The notes under the pieces are model-generated. The model had not been told where the DNA came from and did no database searches. It was given only the letters and a program-made list of their open reading frames with translations. The translations under genes were made by a program, and so were the position numbers. Of a stretch of 6,920 bases of DNA, positions 1 to 5,125 are shown one piece after another. The number at the start of each line of letters is the position of its first letter. The stretch's first letter is position 1. This DNA comes from Desulfamplus sp. (GTDB taxonomy: Bacteria; Desulfobacterota; Desulfobacteria; Desulfobacterales; Desulfobacteraceae). The stretch spans positions 1 through 6,920 of the forward strand of contig JADGBP010000120.1 of assembly GCA_015231395.1 (NCBI GenBank). The letters run 5' to 3'.

Positions 1-1
1 G

Positions 2-136
2 CAGTACAGCCCTGATGATGTTTATCCGTTTTTAGATGAACTGAAACACCATATGAGCGAATCTGATCTCAAACCGATGATTGATAAAATTGAGCAGTTT
101 GACTTTGATGGTGTAAAAGAAGCGGCTTCAGGATAA
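2..136 (+). CDS. 3' end of a signalling protein gene, probably a hybrid histidine kinase tail (partial)
   Basis: An open frame enters from the left edge and ends at TAA 134-136, giving about 44 residues. The peptide is acidic and helical in character and ends in IEQFDFDGVKEAASG. Segments of the form 'L..L...L..SD....I..I..FDFD.A' are typical of the extreme C-terminus of hybrid histidine kinases and receiver/Hpt-type proteins, so I infer a two-component protein, with modest confidence. The last codons (GCG GCT TCA GGA TAA) match antisense sequence of the neighbouring solute-binding gene rather than a natural kinase end: the same bases occur in the intact paralogue at 936-950 with one mismatch. 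The natural last residues were therefore probably lost at a rearrangement near 122. It overlaps the convergent gene on the other strand by 115 bp. Confidence 0.45.
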   Translation, partial: QYSPDDVYPFLDELKHHMSESDLKPMIDKIEQFDFDGVKEAASG

Positions 137-798
137 GTACGTGATACCATCAGACGGAGCTCATCAGTGTTAAGTGGTTTTTTAACCATGCCAAAGTTGT
201 CTAATTGTGCGGGGAAAAGTGTTTTGATTAAGCTCCAGCCTACAAGTTCCTCGGTAGCCAGAAGATCAAACCTGCCTCCATAAAGTTTTTTCATACCAAT
301 CTCATCACTGGCAGCCAGATCAATTTTCATACCTACCTCTTCAAAGGCTTTCACATACCAGTATCCGGCAGTTCCTCCTATCTTATATTTCTTGAGGTCT
401 TCATATTTTTCCCAGACAATATCTGATTTTATGTTGCTTTTCAGATAAAAAAACTTGCCTGTTGAGTTGGCGAAAGGATCGCTGAAATCATATATCGCCT
501 TCCTTTCGTCATTAATTATATAAGGAAATGTTGCATAGGCATTACCGTTTTGTATATTTTTCTCACATCTTAGCCATGGATAAAACTGATATTCAACTTC
601 AAATCCCGCTTCTTTAAAAACGGCAGATACAATTTCAGTGAAAAAACCATATCCTTCCATTTTTCCAGATGTGTAAGGTGGCCACTCGCCTGTTACAAGA
701 ATAATTTTTTCTTTTGCTGTCCCAATATTTAAAAGCATCGTTAGAGAGATAAATACAGACATAAACATAATAGCAACAAGCATGATTGCTTTTTTCAT
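22..798 (-). CDS. periplasmic solute-binding protein, family 3, with rearranged C-terminus (copy 1)
   Basis: Predicted 258-residue secreted protein of the bacterial extracellular solute-binding family 3 (amino-acid-binding type, PF00497). The start is set at ATG 796-798, because GGAGG lies five bases upstream; the in-frame ATG at 810 would put this ribosome-binding site inside the gene. Residues 1-28 form a signal peptide (MKK then a long hydrophobic stretch). The mature part begins near KIILVTGEWPPYTS, the usual first strand and ligand-loop motif, and continues with FYPWLRCE, FPYIINDERKAIYDFSD and GGTAGYWY. It is about three quarters identical by eye to copy 2 (842-1600), without gaps, as far as YPEAAS. 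The last 31 residues then bear no resemblance to copy 2 and are antisense to the signalling gene at 2-136. The terminal helix of lobe 1 is therefore replaced, and folding or function may be impaired. It is second in a two-gene unit. Ligand unknown; no permease or ATPase gene is nearby. Confidence 0.8.
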   Translation of the reverse strand: MKKAIMLVAIMFMSVFISLTMLLNIGTAKEKIILVTGEWPPYTSGKMEGYGFFTEIVSAVFKEAGFEVEYQFYPWLRCEKNIQNGNAYATFPYIINDERKAIYDFSDPFANSTGKFFYLKSNIKSDIVWEKYEDLKKYKIGGTAGYWYVKAFEEVGMKIDLAASDEIGMKKLYGGRFDLLATEELVGWSLIKTLFPAQLDNFGMVKKPLNTDELRLMVSRTYPEAASFTPSKSNCSILSIIGLRSDSLIWCFSSSKNG

Positions 799-825
799 GA
801 TTTCCTCCATAAACTATATTTAAAA

Positions 826-840
826 TCTGACAAAGTCAGA
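826..840 (-). terminator. terminator-like hairpin between the two solute-binding genes
   Basis: Read on the - strand, TCTGAC-TTT-GTCAGA forms a perfect 6-bp stem with a three-base loop, followed at once by TTTTA. It begins one base after the stop codon of copy 2 and ends about 17 bases before the ribosome-binding site of copy 1. The stem is short and the U-run brief, so a leaky terminator, attenuator or mRNA-end stabiliser is more likely than full termination. Confidence 0.4.
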
Positions 841-841
841 A

Positions 842-1600
842 TTACTCACTCATGTTATATTTTTTAAGAATTTCTGAATAAATACCTTTTATCTTTATTC
901 TCTGGAGAGCCTCATTTACTTGTTTTGTAATGGACGCGGCTTCCGGATAAGTACGTGATACCATCAGACGAAGGTCATCATTGTTAAGCGGTTTTTTTAC
1001 AATATCAAAGTTATTTGACTCTGCAGGAAAGAATTCTTTGATCAAGCTCCAGCCGACCAGTTCATCAGTAGCCAGAAGATCAAATCTACCTGCTCGAAGC
1101 TTTTTTATACCAAGTTCGTCAGTAGCAGCCAGATCAAGTTTAATCCCCGCGTCTTCAAAGGCTTTTTGATACCAGTAGCCGGCAGTTCCTCCTATCTTGT
1201 ATTCCTTGAAGTCTTCATATTTTTCCCAGACAACATCTGTTTTTATGTTGCTTTTTAAATAGAAGAACCTGCCTGTTGCTCTTGCCAGATCGTCGCTGAA
1301 ATCATATATGGCTTTTCTCTCATCATTGATAAAATAAGGAAATGCTGCAAAGGCAACACCATGTTTTATATGATTTTCACATCTCAGCCATGGATAGAAC
1401 TCATACGCGACTTCAAGTCCTGCTTCCTTGAAAATGGCAGATACAATTTCAGTAACAAAACCGTATCCTTTCATTTTTTCAGATGTGTAAGGTGGCCATT
1501 CGCCTGTGACAAGAATAATTTTCCCTTTTGCTATGCATAAGGTGGAAAATATGGTTACAGAGAATAGTAACATGATGATAACCAGGATTAATTTTTTCAT
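842..1600 (-). CDS. periplasmic solute-binding protein, family 3 (copy 2, intact)
   Basis: Predicted 252-residue secreted solute-binding protein of the family 3 / HisJ-like type, of normal length for that family. The start ATG at 1598-1600 is preceded by AAGGA five bases upstream. Residues 1-25 are a signal peptide (MKK, hydrophobic core, then CIAKG near the cleavage region). The Cys before the mature start has no clear LxxC lipobox, so a lipoprotein is possible but not supported. The family's opening motif KIILVTGEWPPYTS is followed by FYPWLRCE, INDERKAIYDFSD, GGTAGYWY and RFDLLATDELVGW. The C-terminal segment ITKQVNEALQRIKIKGIYSEILKKY is the standard closing helix, with its 'G.Y..I..KY' signature. 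It is the first gene of a leftward pair with copy 1. The known family role is binding small polar ligands, often amino acids, for ABC import or for sensing. With no transporter gene present, a sensory or orphan role is possible, but the ligand cannot be read from the sequence. Confidence 0.88.
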   Translation of the reverse strand: MKKLILVIIMLLFSVTIFSTLCIAKGKIILVTGEWPPYTSEKMKGYGFVTEIVSAIFKEAGLEVAYEFYPWLRCENHIKHGVAFAAFPYFINDERKAIYDFSDDLARATGRFFYLKSNIKTDVVWEKYEDFKEYKIGGTAGYWYQKAFEDAGIKLDLAATDELGIKKLRAGRFDLLATDELVGWSLIKEFFPAESNNFDIVKKPLNNDDLRLMVSRTYPEAASITKQVNEALQRIKIKGIYSEILKKYNMSE

Positions 1601-1621
1601 GATTTTCCTTTTTTTTAGCTG

Positions 1622-1646
1622 TAATTTATATAATTTCTATAAATTA
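1622..1646. promoter_or_regulatory. AT-rich inverted repeat upstream of copy 2
   Basis: TAATTTATA (1622-1630) and TATAAATTA (1638-1646) are perfect 9-bp arms with a 7-base spacer. The repeat lies 22 bases above the copy 2 start codon and touches the candidate -10 region, a plausible place for an operator or a 5'-leader structure. Because it is composed only of A and T, a chance occurrence in AT-rich DNA is quite possible. Confidence 0.3.
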
Positions 1647-1674
1647 TTAATTTTTGAATCAAAAGTAGAGTCAA
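1634..1674 (-). promoter_or_regulatory. weak candidate promoter for the solute-binding pair
   Basis: On the - strand, TTGACT (1674-1669) is followed after 17 bases by ATTAAT (1651-1646). An alternative is TTGATT (1662-1657), 17 bases, then TAGAAA (1639-1634). The -35 of the first is good (5 of 6) and both -10 elements are only partial matches. The region is so AT-rich that such matches arise easily; position relative to the start codon is the main support. Confidence 0.3.
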
Positions 1675-1796
1675 ACAAGGTTACTCAAAATCGACACCTA
1701 TAGCACTCTAAACCCTGAAATAAAAGGAATTGTTTGAAAGATAAAAAGTCGGAGACAGCTCAAATGCTTTTTGCACCATTAACAATAATTTCCTGT

Positions 1797-1825
1797 TTGT
1801 CAACCAAAAATAGATGTGGTATCAG
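1797..1825 (+). promoter_or_regulatory. candidate sigma-70 promoter for the efflux operon
   Basis: TTGTCA (1797-1802) is separated by 17 bases from TATCAG (1820-1825). The -10 is preceded by TGG, an extended -10 TGn element that can compensate for a weak hexamer. This would place the transcription start near 1832, giving a leader of about 80 bases before the TTG start at 1915. The prediction is from pattern only. Confidence 0.35.
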
Positions 1826-1900
1826 TGCTGACTACATCGAATCAAAATAACGATTTTAAACAGAATCAGAAATAAGGCAATTACTGATACATGGTTGTAT

Positions 1901-1906
1901 GGAGGG
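1901..1906 (+). promoter_or_regulatory. Shine-Dalgarno sequence that decides the adaptor start
   Basis: GGAGGG is eight bases upstream of the in-frame TTG at 1915-1917. The in-frame ATG at 1891 lies upstream of this site and has only AAGG, 13 bases away, in front of it. TTG 1915 is therefore the better supported start, although ATG 1891 cannot be excluded. Confidence 0.55.
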
Positions 1907-1914
1907 TAACCGTT

Positions 1915-3486
1915 TTGTATATAAAAACCAGCTTGAAAACCAGCTTGAAAACCAGCTTGAAAAACAGCTTGAAAAACAGCTTGAAAAACAGCTTCAAAAA
2001 CAGCTTCAAAAACAGCTTCAAAACCAGCTTGAAAAACAACTTCAAAAACAGCTTGAAAATATGTCTGATTTTAACATATTTTTTTCCGTCTTTTTTGTTA
2101 TCTTTTGGCACATCATATGAGACTTCATATTTTTACACTAACGCCAAAGCCATGGCAGACGAGCAGGAAACCCAGAATCTGAATAAAGGTGAATGGCATG
2201 TGGAGAAAGCACTAAAAGAGGTGGAACTGCGTGGTTATACCCGAAGTATCCGGTCGGCGACCATTTCTTCCGAGGTGAGCGGTCGAGTAGTTAAAGTCAA
2301 TTATGAAATTGGAGATTCTCTTAATGCAGAGTTAGAGAACAGCAATGCTTCAAGTTCAAAAAGCAATTTGAATTTAAACCCAAACCTAAAACCATTTGCT
2401 GAGATTGACAGCGTATTTGTGAATTTTGATATTCAGAGCACTCGCATTGCCATTGCAAAAATCAAAACTCAGTTAAAGCAGATGGATTCTCGCATCGCGT
2501 ATCTCAAAAAAGAGTTTCGGCGAAAAGAAGAGCTTTTTACCAAAGGGCGTGCAACTGAAGTGATCAGAGATGCAGCTTCTCAAGAGTTGGAGCAGGCAAT
2601 TTTAGAGCGTGAAGCTGTCCGTCAGGGAGAACAGTCTCTTGGTGTTACACTGAACCAGTTGTTGGAGAAAAAAAATCGCCACACCATTTTTGGTCTTTCA
2701 GATTGGGTAGTTACAGACCGGAAAGTTGAAGCAGGAGAGATGATTCAGGCAGGCATGCCTCTTGGAGTCATTCAGGATTTCAGGCAGTTGGTGGTGCCTC
2801 TTGCAGTATCCAATGAAGAGCTTGAAGCTATTCGTGGAAAAGGAGAGACTTTTGAGGCTATTTTGGAAAATCAGCGTGTCATGGCATCAATCTATTATGT
2901 TAATCCTGGTTTTAACGAACAGACCCGTAAAACAGACATCAAAATTTTAATCAAGAGTGATGATCAAAACAACATTGAAAGTGATAACAAAAACAACGAA
3001 AACGATAACAACAAAAACTATAATAAAACCAAGAAAAGTGATAATAAAATTAACAGTTTTGAACAGCGGGGAGGATTGATTTTTGTTCTGCCTGTTTCCG
3101 TTCGTTCAAAGGGGTTGCGAGTTCCTGCGGAAGCGATTCAAAATCGGTATGAAAATCCAAAGGTCTATGTCAAAGGAAAAAATGAGCCAGTAATGATAAC
3201 CATTCTGGATAGAGCAGGGGATTTTGTCACTATTGCCGAAAATCCGGAACTGCCACCCGGTACTCTGTTATCTGCTCCACCTCTTCAAGAAGAGTCTTTC
3301 TTTAAAATAGACTTATCAACAGAAACAGAACCGCCTAAAACAGACTCACCCGTAACAGAGTCATCCAAAGCAGACCCGCCCGTAACAGAGTCATCCAAAG
3401 CAGACCCGCCTGCAAAAGAGTCGTCCAAAACAGACTCGCCCGCAAAAGAGTCGTCCAAAACAGACTCACCTGCTAAAAAGGAATAG
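1915..3486 (+). CDS. RND efflux periplasmic adaptor (membrane-fusion protein), with repeat-bearing N- and C-termini
   Basis: Predicted 523-residue adaptor of the HlyD/AcrA type, which links an inner-membrane RND pump to an outer-membrane channel. The TTG 1915 start is chosen because GGAGGG precedes it; ATG 1891 would add eight residues. Residues 4-47 are eleven KTSL/KNSF-like tetrapeptides, then ICLILTYFFPSFLLSFG makes a hydrophobic core, with AKA at 77-79 as a likely signal-peptidase site. The first lipoyl half is near 115-135 (ATISSEVSGRVVKVNYEIGDSL), a charged coiled-coil hairpin spans about 170-255, and the second lipoyl half is near 263-288 (DWVVTDRKVEAGEMIQAGMPLGVI). Barrel-type sequence follows. 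Three further low-complexity stretches interrupt it: 137-159 (Ser/Asn-rich), 348-381 (Asn-rich) and 475-523 (Pro/Ser/Thr/Lys repeat). It is longer than the usual 350-400 residues, and the excess is largely these expansions. The pump gene follows after four bases. Family assignment is firm; substrate unknown. Confidence 0.85.
   Translation: MYIKTSLKTSLKTSLKNSLKNSLKNSFKNSFKNSFKTSLKNNFKNSLKICLILTYFFPSFLLSFGTSYETSYFYTNAKAMADEQETQNLNKGEWHVEKALKEVELRGYTRSIRSATISSEVSGRVVKVNYEIGDSLNAELENSNASSSKSNLNLNPNLKPFAEIDSVFVNFDIQSTRIAIAKIKTQLKQMDSRIAYLKKEFRRKEELFTKGRATEVIRDAASQELEQAILEREAVRQGEQSLGVTLNQLLEKKNRHTIFGLSDWVVTDRKVEAGEMIQAGMPLGVIQDFRQLVVPLAVSNEELEAIRGKGETFEAILENQRVMASIYYVNPGFNEQTRKTDIKILIKSDDQNNIESDNKNNENDNNKNYNKTKKSDNKINSFEQRGGLIFVLPVSVRSKGLRVPAEAIQNRYENPKVYVKGKNEPVMITILDRAGDFVTIAENPELPPGTLLSAPPLQEESFFKIDLSTETEPPKTDSPVTESSKADPPVTESSKADPPAKESSKTDSPAKESSKTDSPAKKE
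1924..2055 (+). repeat. 11-copy 12-bp tandem repeat in the adaptor N-terminus
   Basis: Eleven uninterrupted units of AAAA(A/C)CAGCTT(G/C) run from 1924 to 2055, with AACTTC once in unit 10. They encode KTSL x3, KNSL x2, KNSF x3, KTSL, KNNF and KNSL. Neighbouring units are more alike than distant ones, the usual mark of slippage or unequal exchange. As 12 is a multiple of three, gain or loss of units would keep the frame and change only the length and charge of the signal-peptide n-region. Every unit with TTG also carries a potential in-frame start codon, but none has its own Shine-Dalgarno sequence. Confidence 0.95.
2323..2391 (+). repeat. Ser/Asn-rich low-complexity insert in the adaptor lipoyl domain
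   Basis: Between the conserved GDSL (ending 2322) and FAEID (from 2395) of the lipoyl half-domain, where adaptors normally have only a few residues, there are about 23 residues rich in Ser, Asn, Lys and Leu (SNASSSKSNLNLNPNLK at its core). The DNA shows short AAT/TTAAAC-type imperfect repetition. Confidence 0.6.
2956..3057 (+). repeat. Asn/Asp/Lys-rich low-complexity insert in the adaptor
   Basis: About 34 residues, of which Asn, Asp and Lys make up the large majority (for example NKNNENDNNKNYNK), fall between the strand DIKILIK and the segment GLIFVLPVSV, which would otherwise adjoin in the beta-barrel region. AAC, AAT and GAT codons alternate, and AGTGATAA recurs at 2980-2987 and 3037-3044, suggesting growth by short repeat expansion. 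Confidence 0.7.
3337..3486 (+). repeat. five 30-bp tandem repeats ending in the adaptor stop codon
   Basis: Five 30-bp units start at 3337, 3367, 3397, 3427 and 3457 and encode KTDSPVTESS, KADPPVTESS, KADPPAKESS, KTDSPAKESS and KTDSPAKKE followed by TAG, the last unit ending exactly at the stop. The variants KTDSP/KADPP and VTESS/AKESS are shared between adjacent units, as expected from unequal crossing-over. The peptide is Pro/Ser/Thr/Lys-rich and probably a flexible periplasmic tail. Confidence 0.9.
3478..3483 (+). promoter_or_regulatory. Shine-Dalgarno sequence of the RND pump, inside the adaptor 3' end
   Basis: AAGGAA sits in the last two sense codons of the adaptor, seven bases before the GTG at 3491-3493. 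The adaptor stop (3484-3486) and the pump start are four bases apart, so the two are probably translationally coupled. This site supports GTG as the true pump start. Confidence 0.6.
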
Positions 3487-3490
3487 TGCC

Positions 3491-5125
3491 GTGAAATCTT
3501 TTGTCAATTTTACTTTAAAACAGACCGTATTTCTCAATGTTGTTTTTGTTATCCTGACGGTTGCCGGTGTGTTCAGTCTTTTGACTACACCAGTTGAGAA
3601 CATGCCGCCTGTGGATATGGGCAAAGTCTTTATCACCACCATCTATTATGGGGCTTCTGCTGACGATGTGGAAAATCTGGTGACCAATGAGATTGAAGAT
3701 GCTCTGGACGGTCTTGAAAATGTTGAATATATCCAGTCTCGTTCTCGGCGTAACGCTTCGTCTGTTGAGGTGAAGTTTTTAGATGATACAGACTATGAAG
3801 CACTCTATGATGAACTGCGGTTCAGAGTATTGAATGTCAAGAAAAAGCTGCCACAGGGTGCTGATGATCCAATGTTTTTTTATGTGGATACCAAGATGTG
3901 GATACCGGTAATTGTGGTCAATCTTATCGGAGATCTTGGCAACCGTACCCTCAAGCTGCTTTCTGATGAACTCAAGAGCAATCTGATTAAAATTGATGGA
4001 GTTCAGGCGGTCAAAATTGCCGGAGAGTATGAAAAAGAGTTTCACGTAACCATTGATCCTGAAAAGCTGCGTGACTTAGGCGTAACATTCAGTGAAGTGG
4101 CTGACGCTATTCGCTCATATAACACAAGGATTCCAACAGGAAGGTTTAAAAAGGGAAGCCGGAATATGATGCTGGATACCGGTAATACCCTTGATTCTCA
4201 GCAGGATATACTGGATGTAGTAGTCAGGCGTGATGGAGACGGAAATTATATTCATGTCAGGGATTTGACAATCGCCTCTGGGGTTAGCCACAGAGATCCT
4301 GATACCATATCTTCGGTAAACGGTCAGAGTACCATAAGTCTTCTTGTACAGAAGGAAGACAGCGGTAATTCTGTCTCTATCGCAGAAAAAGTCAAAGAAA
4401 TGGCAACCGCGTTTGAGGCATCTCATAAAACTGATGATCTTTCAATTGTAGTGACCTATGATTCTACCGTAGAGATCAATGATTCAGTTAAAACCCTTGG
4501 TGGCAATCTGATTCTTGGAATGAGCATGGTTGTGCTTATCCTCTGGATAACTTTGGGATTCAGAAATGCCATGCTTACGGCAATTGGCATCCCTTTTTCA
4601 TTCATGGTTACACTGATTATTGTTAAATATTCGGGACAGTCCATCAATACCATCAGTCTTTTCTCCTTTGTTTTAGTGTCAGGTATTATTGTTGACGATG
4701 CTATTATTGTTGTAGAAAATGTCTATCGCCACTTTGAAATGGGAAAATCTCTCAGAGAATCTGTTGTGGACGGAGTTTCAGAGGTTATTCTGCCGATAGC
4801 CAGTGCGGCTCTGACAACTGTGCTCGCCTTTTTGCCTATGCTCATTATGACCGGTACAACCGGTGATTTTTTCAGCGTAATTCCCAAAGCTGTTACGTTT
4901 GCTTTGATAGCATCACTGTTTGAAGCAGTTTTCTGTCTGCCGGTTCATATTCTGGATTGGGGTCCTAAAAAACATAAAAAAATAGAGCATCAGAGCATAA
5001 CAGAGTATCAGAGCACATCTGACGAGAGTATTAACAATATCAGCAGCAGCGACTTGAGCGGGATAGAGCCTCAACGTGCGTCTGACAAGAGCAATCCCAA
5101 AGGGTTTCAGCAAATGGCTTTTTAA
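3491..5125 (+). CDS. RND efflux permease, N-terminal half (frame broken after helix 6)
   Basis: Predicted 544 residues covering the first repeat of an AcrB/HAE1-type resistance-nodulation-division pump, an inner-membrane proton-driven exporter. Start GTG 3491 follows AAGGAA. Helix 1 is at about 12-31. The periplasmic porter region follows, with the usual opening IYYGASADDVENLVTNEIEDAL (split here: IYYGASADDVE, then NLVTNEIEDAL) at 51-73. Helices 2 to 6 lie at about 338-357, 360-380, 387-410, 434-453 and 465-488. Helix 4 carries the Asp-Asp pair (D402, D403 in GIIVDDAIIVVENV), matching the proton-relay aspartates of AcrB helix 4. After helix 6 a 50-residue hydrophilic linker ends at TAA 5123-5125. 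A whole pump would continue with helix 7, and that sequence is present in the +1 frame from 5076. The full-length protein would be about 1,129 residues if the frames were joined. It is probably one gene with a frame change; substrate unknown. Confidence 0.88.
   Translation: MKSFVNFTLKQTVFLNVVFVILTVAGVFSLLTTPVENMPPVDMGKVFITTIYYGASADDVENLVTNEIEDALDGLENVEYIQSRSRRNASSVEVKFLDDTDYEALYDELRFRVLNVKKKLPQGADDPMFFYVDTKMWIPVIVVNLIGDLGNRTLKLLSDELKSNLIKIDGVQAVKIAGEYEKEFHVTIDPEKLRDLGVTFSEVADAIRSYNTRIPTGRFKKGSRNMMLDTGNTLDSQQDILDVVVRRDGDGNYIHVRDLTIASGVSHRDPDTISSVNGQSTISLLVQKEDSGNSVSIAEKVKEMATAFEASHKTDDLSIVVTYDSTVEINDSVKTLGGNLILGMSMVVLILWITLGFRNAMLTAIGIPFSFMVTLIIVKYSGQSINTISLFSFVLVSGIIVDDAIIVVENVYRHFEMGKSLRESVVDGVSEVILPIASAALTTVLAFLPMLIMTGTTGDFFSVIPKAVTFALIASLFEAVFCLPVHILDWGPKKHKKIEHQSITEYQSTSDESINNISSSDLSGIEPQRASDKSNPKGFQQMAF
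4973..5095 (+). repeat. low-complexity linker between the pump halves
   Basis: About 41 residues rich in Ser, Gln, Glu and Asn follow helix 6 (ending near 4954) and precede the frame change. CATCAGAGCATAACAGAG and TATCAGAGCACATCTGAC resemble each other, giving HQSITE/YQSTSD, and a CAGCAGCAGC run is at 5041-5050. Many RND pumps have a shorter, basic linker here. The region is cytoplasmic by topology. Confidence 0.55.

Larger units (their letters stand above)
122..1600 (-). repeat. tandem gene duplication of the solute-binding protein
   Basis: Bases 122-798 and 936-1600 are direct copies. The mature coding part aligns at a constant 814-bp offset with no indel, while the signal-peptide regions differ by 12 bp (four extra codons in copy 1). 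Similarity begins abruptly on the left at the shared bases GCGGCTTC (122-129 and 936-943). The copies have diverged well beyond recent duplicates. Confidence 0.75.

Noticed and set aside
1656..1847. GAATCAAAA occurring at 1656-1664 and 1839-1847 in the intergenic region as a possible binding-site pair.
   Set aside because: It is a short AT-rich word, 183 bp apart, and has no symmetry or link to the candidate promoters; chance explains it.
1924..2055. CRISPR array.
   Set aside because: Units are 12 bp with no spacers, and they are in frame inside a coding sequence.
1881..2111. Antisense frame giving a Phe/Lys/Leu-rich repeat peptide.
   Set aside because: It is the complement of the same 12-bp array, with no start signal or family resemblance.
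1899..2120. Alternative + frame through the 12-bp array giving a Gln/Leu/Glu/Lys repeat peptide of 73 residues starting at ATG 1899.
   Set aside because: No Shine-Dalgarno site before ATG 1899, and the frame closes soon after the array; a stop-free 12-bp repeat opens several frames by itself. The adaptor frame continues into a signal peptide and a known family.
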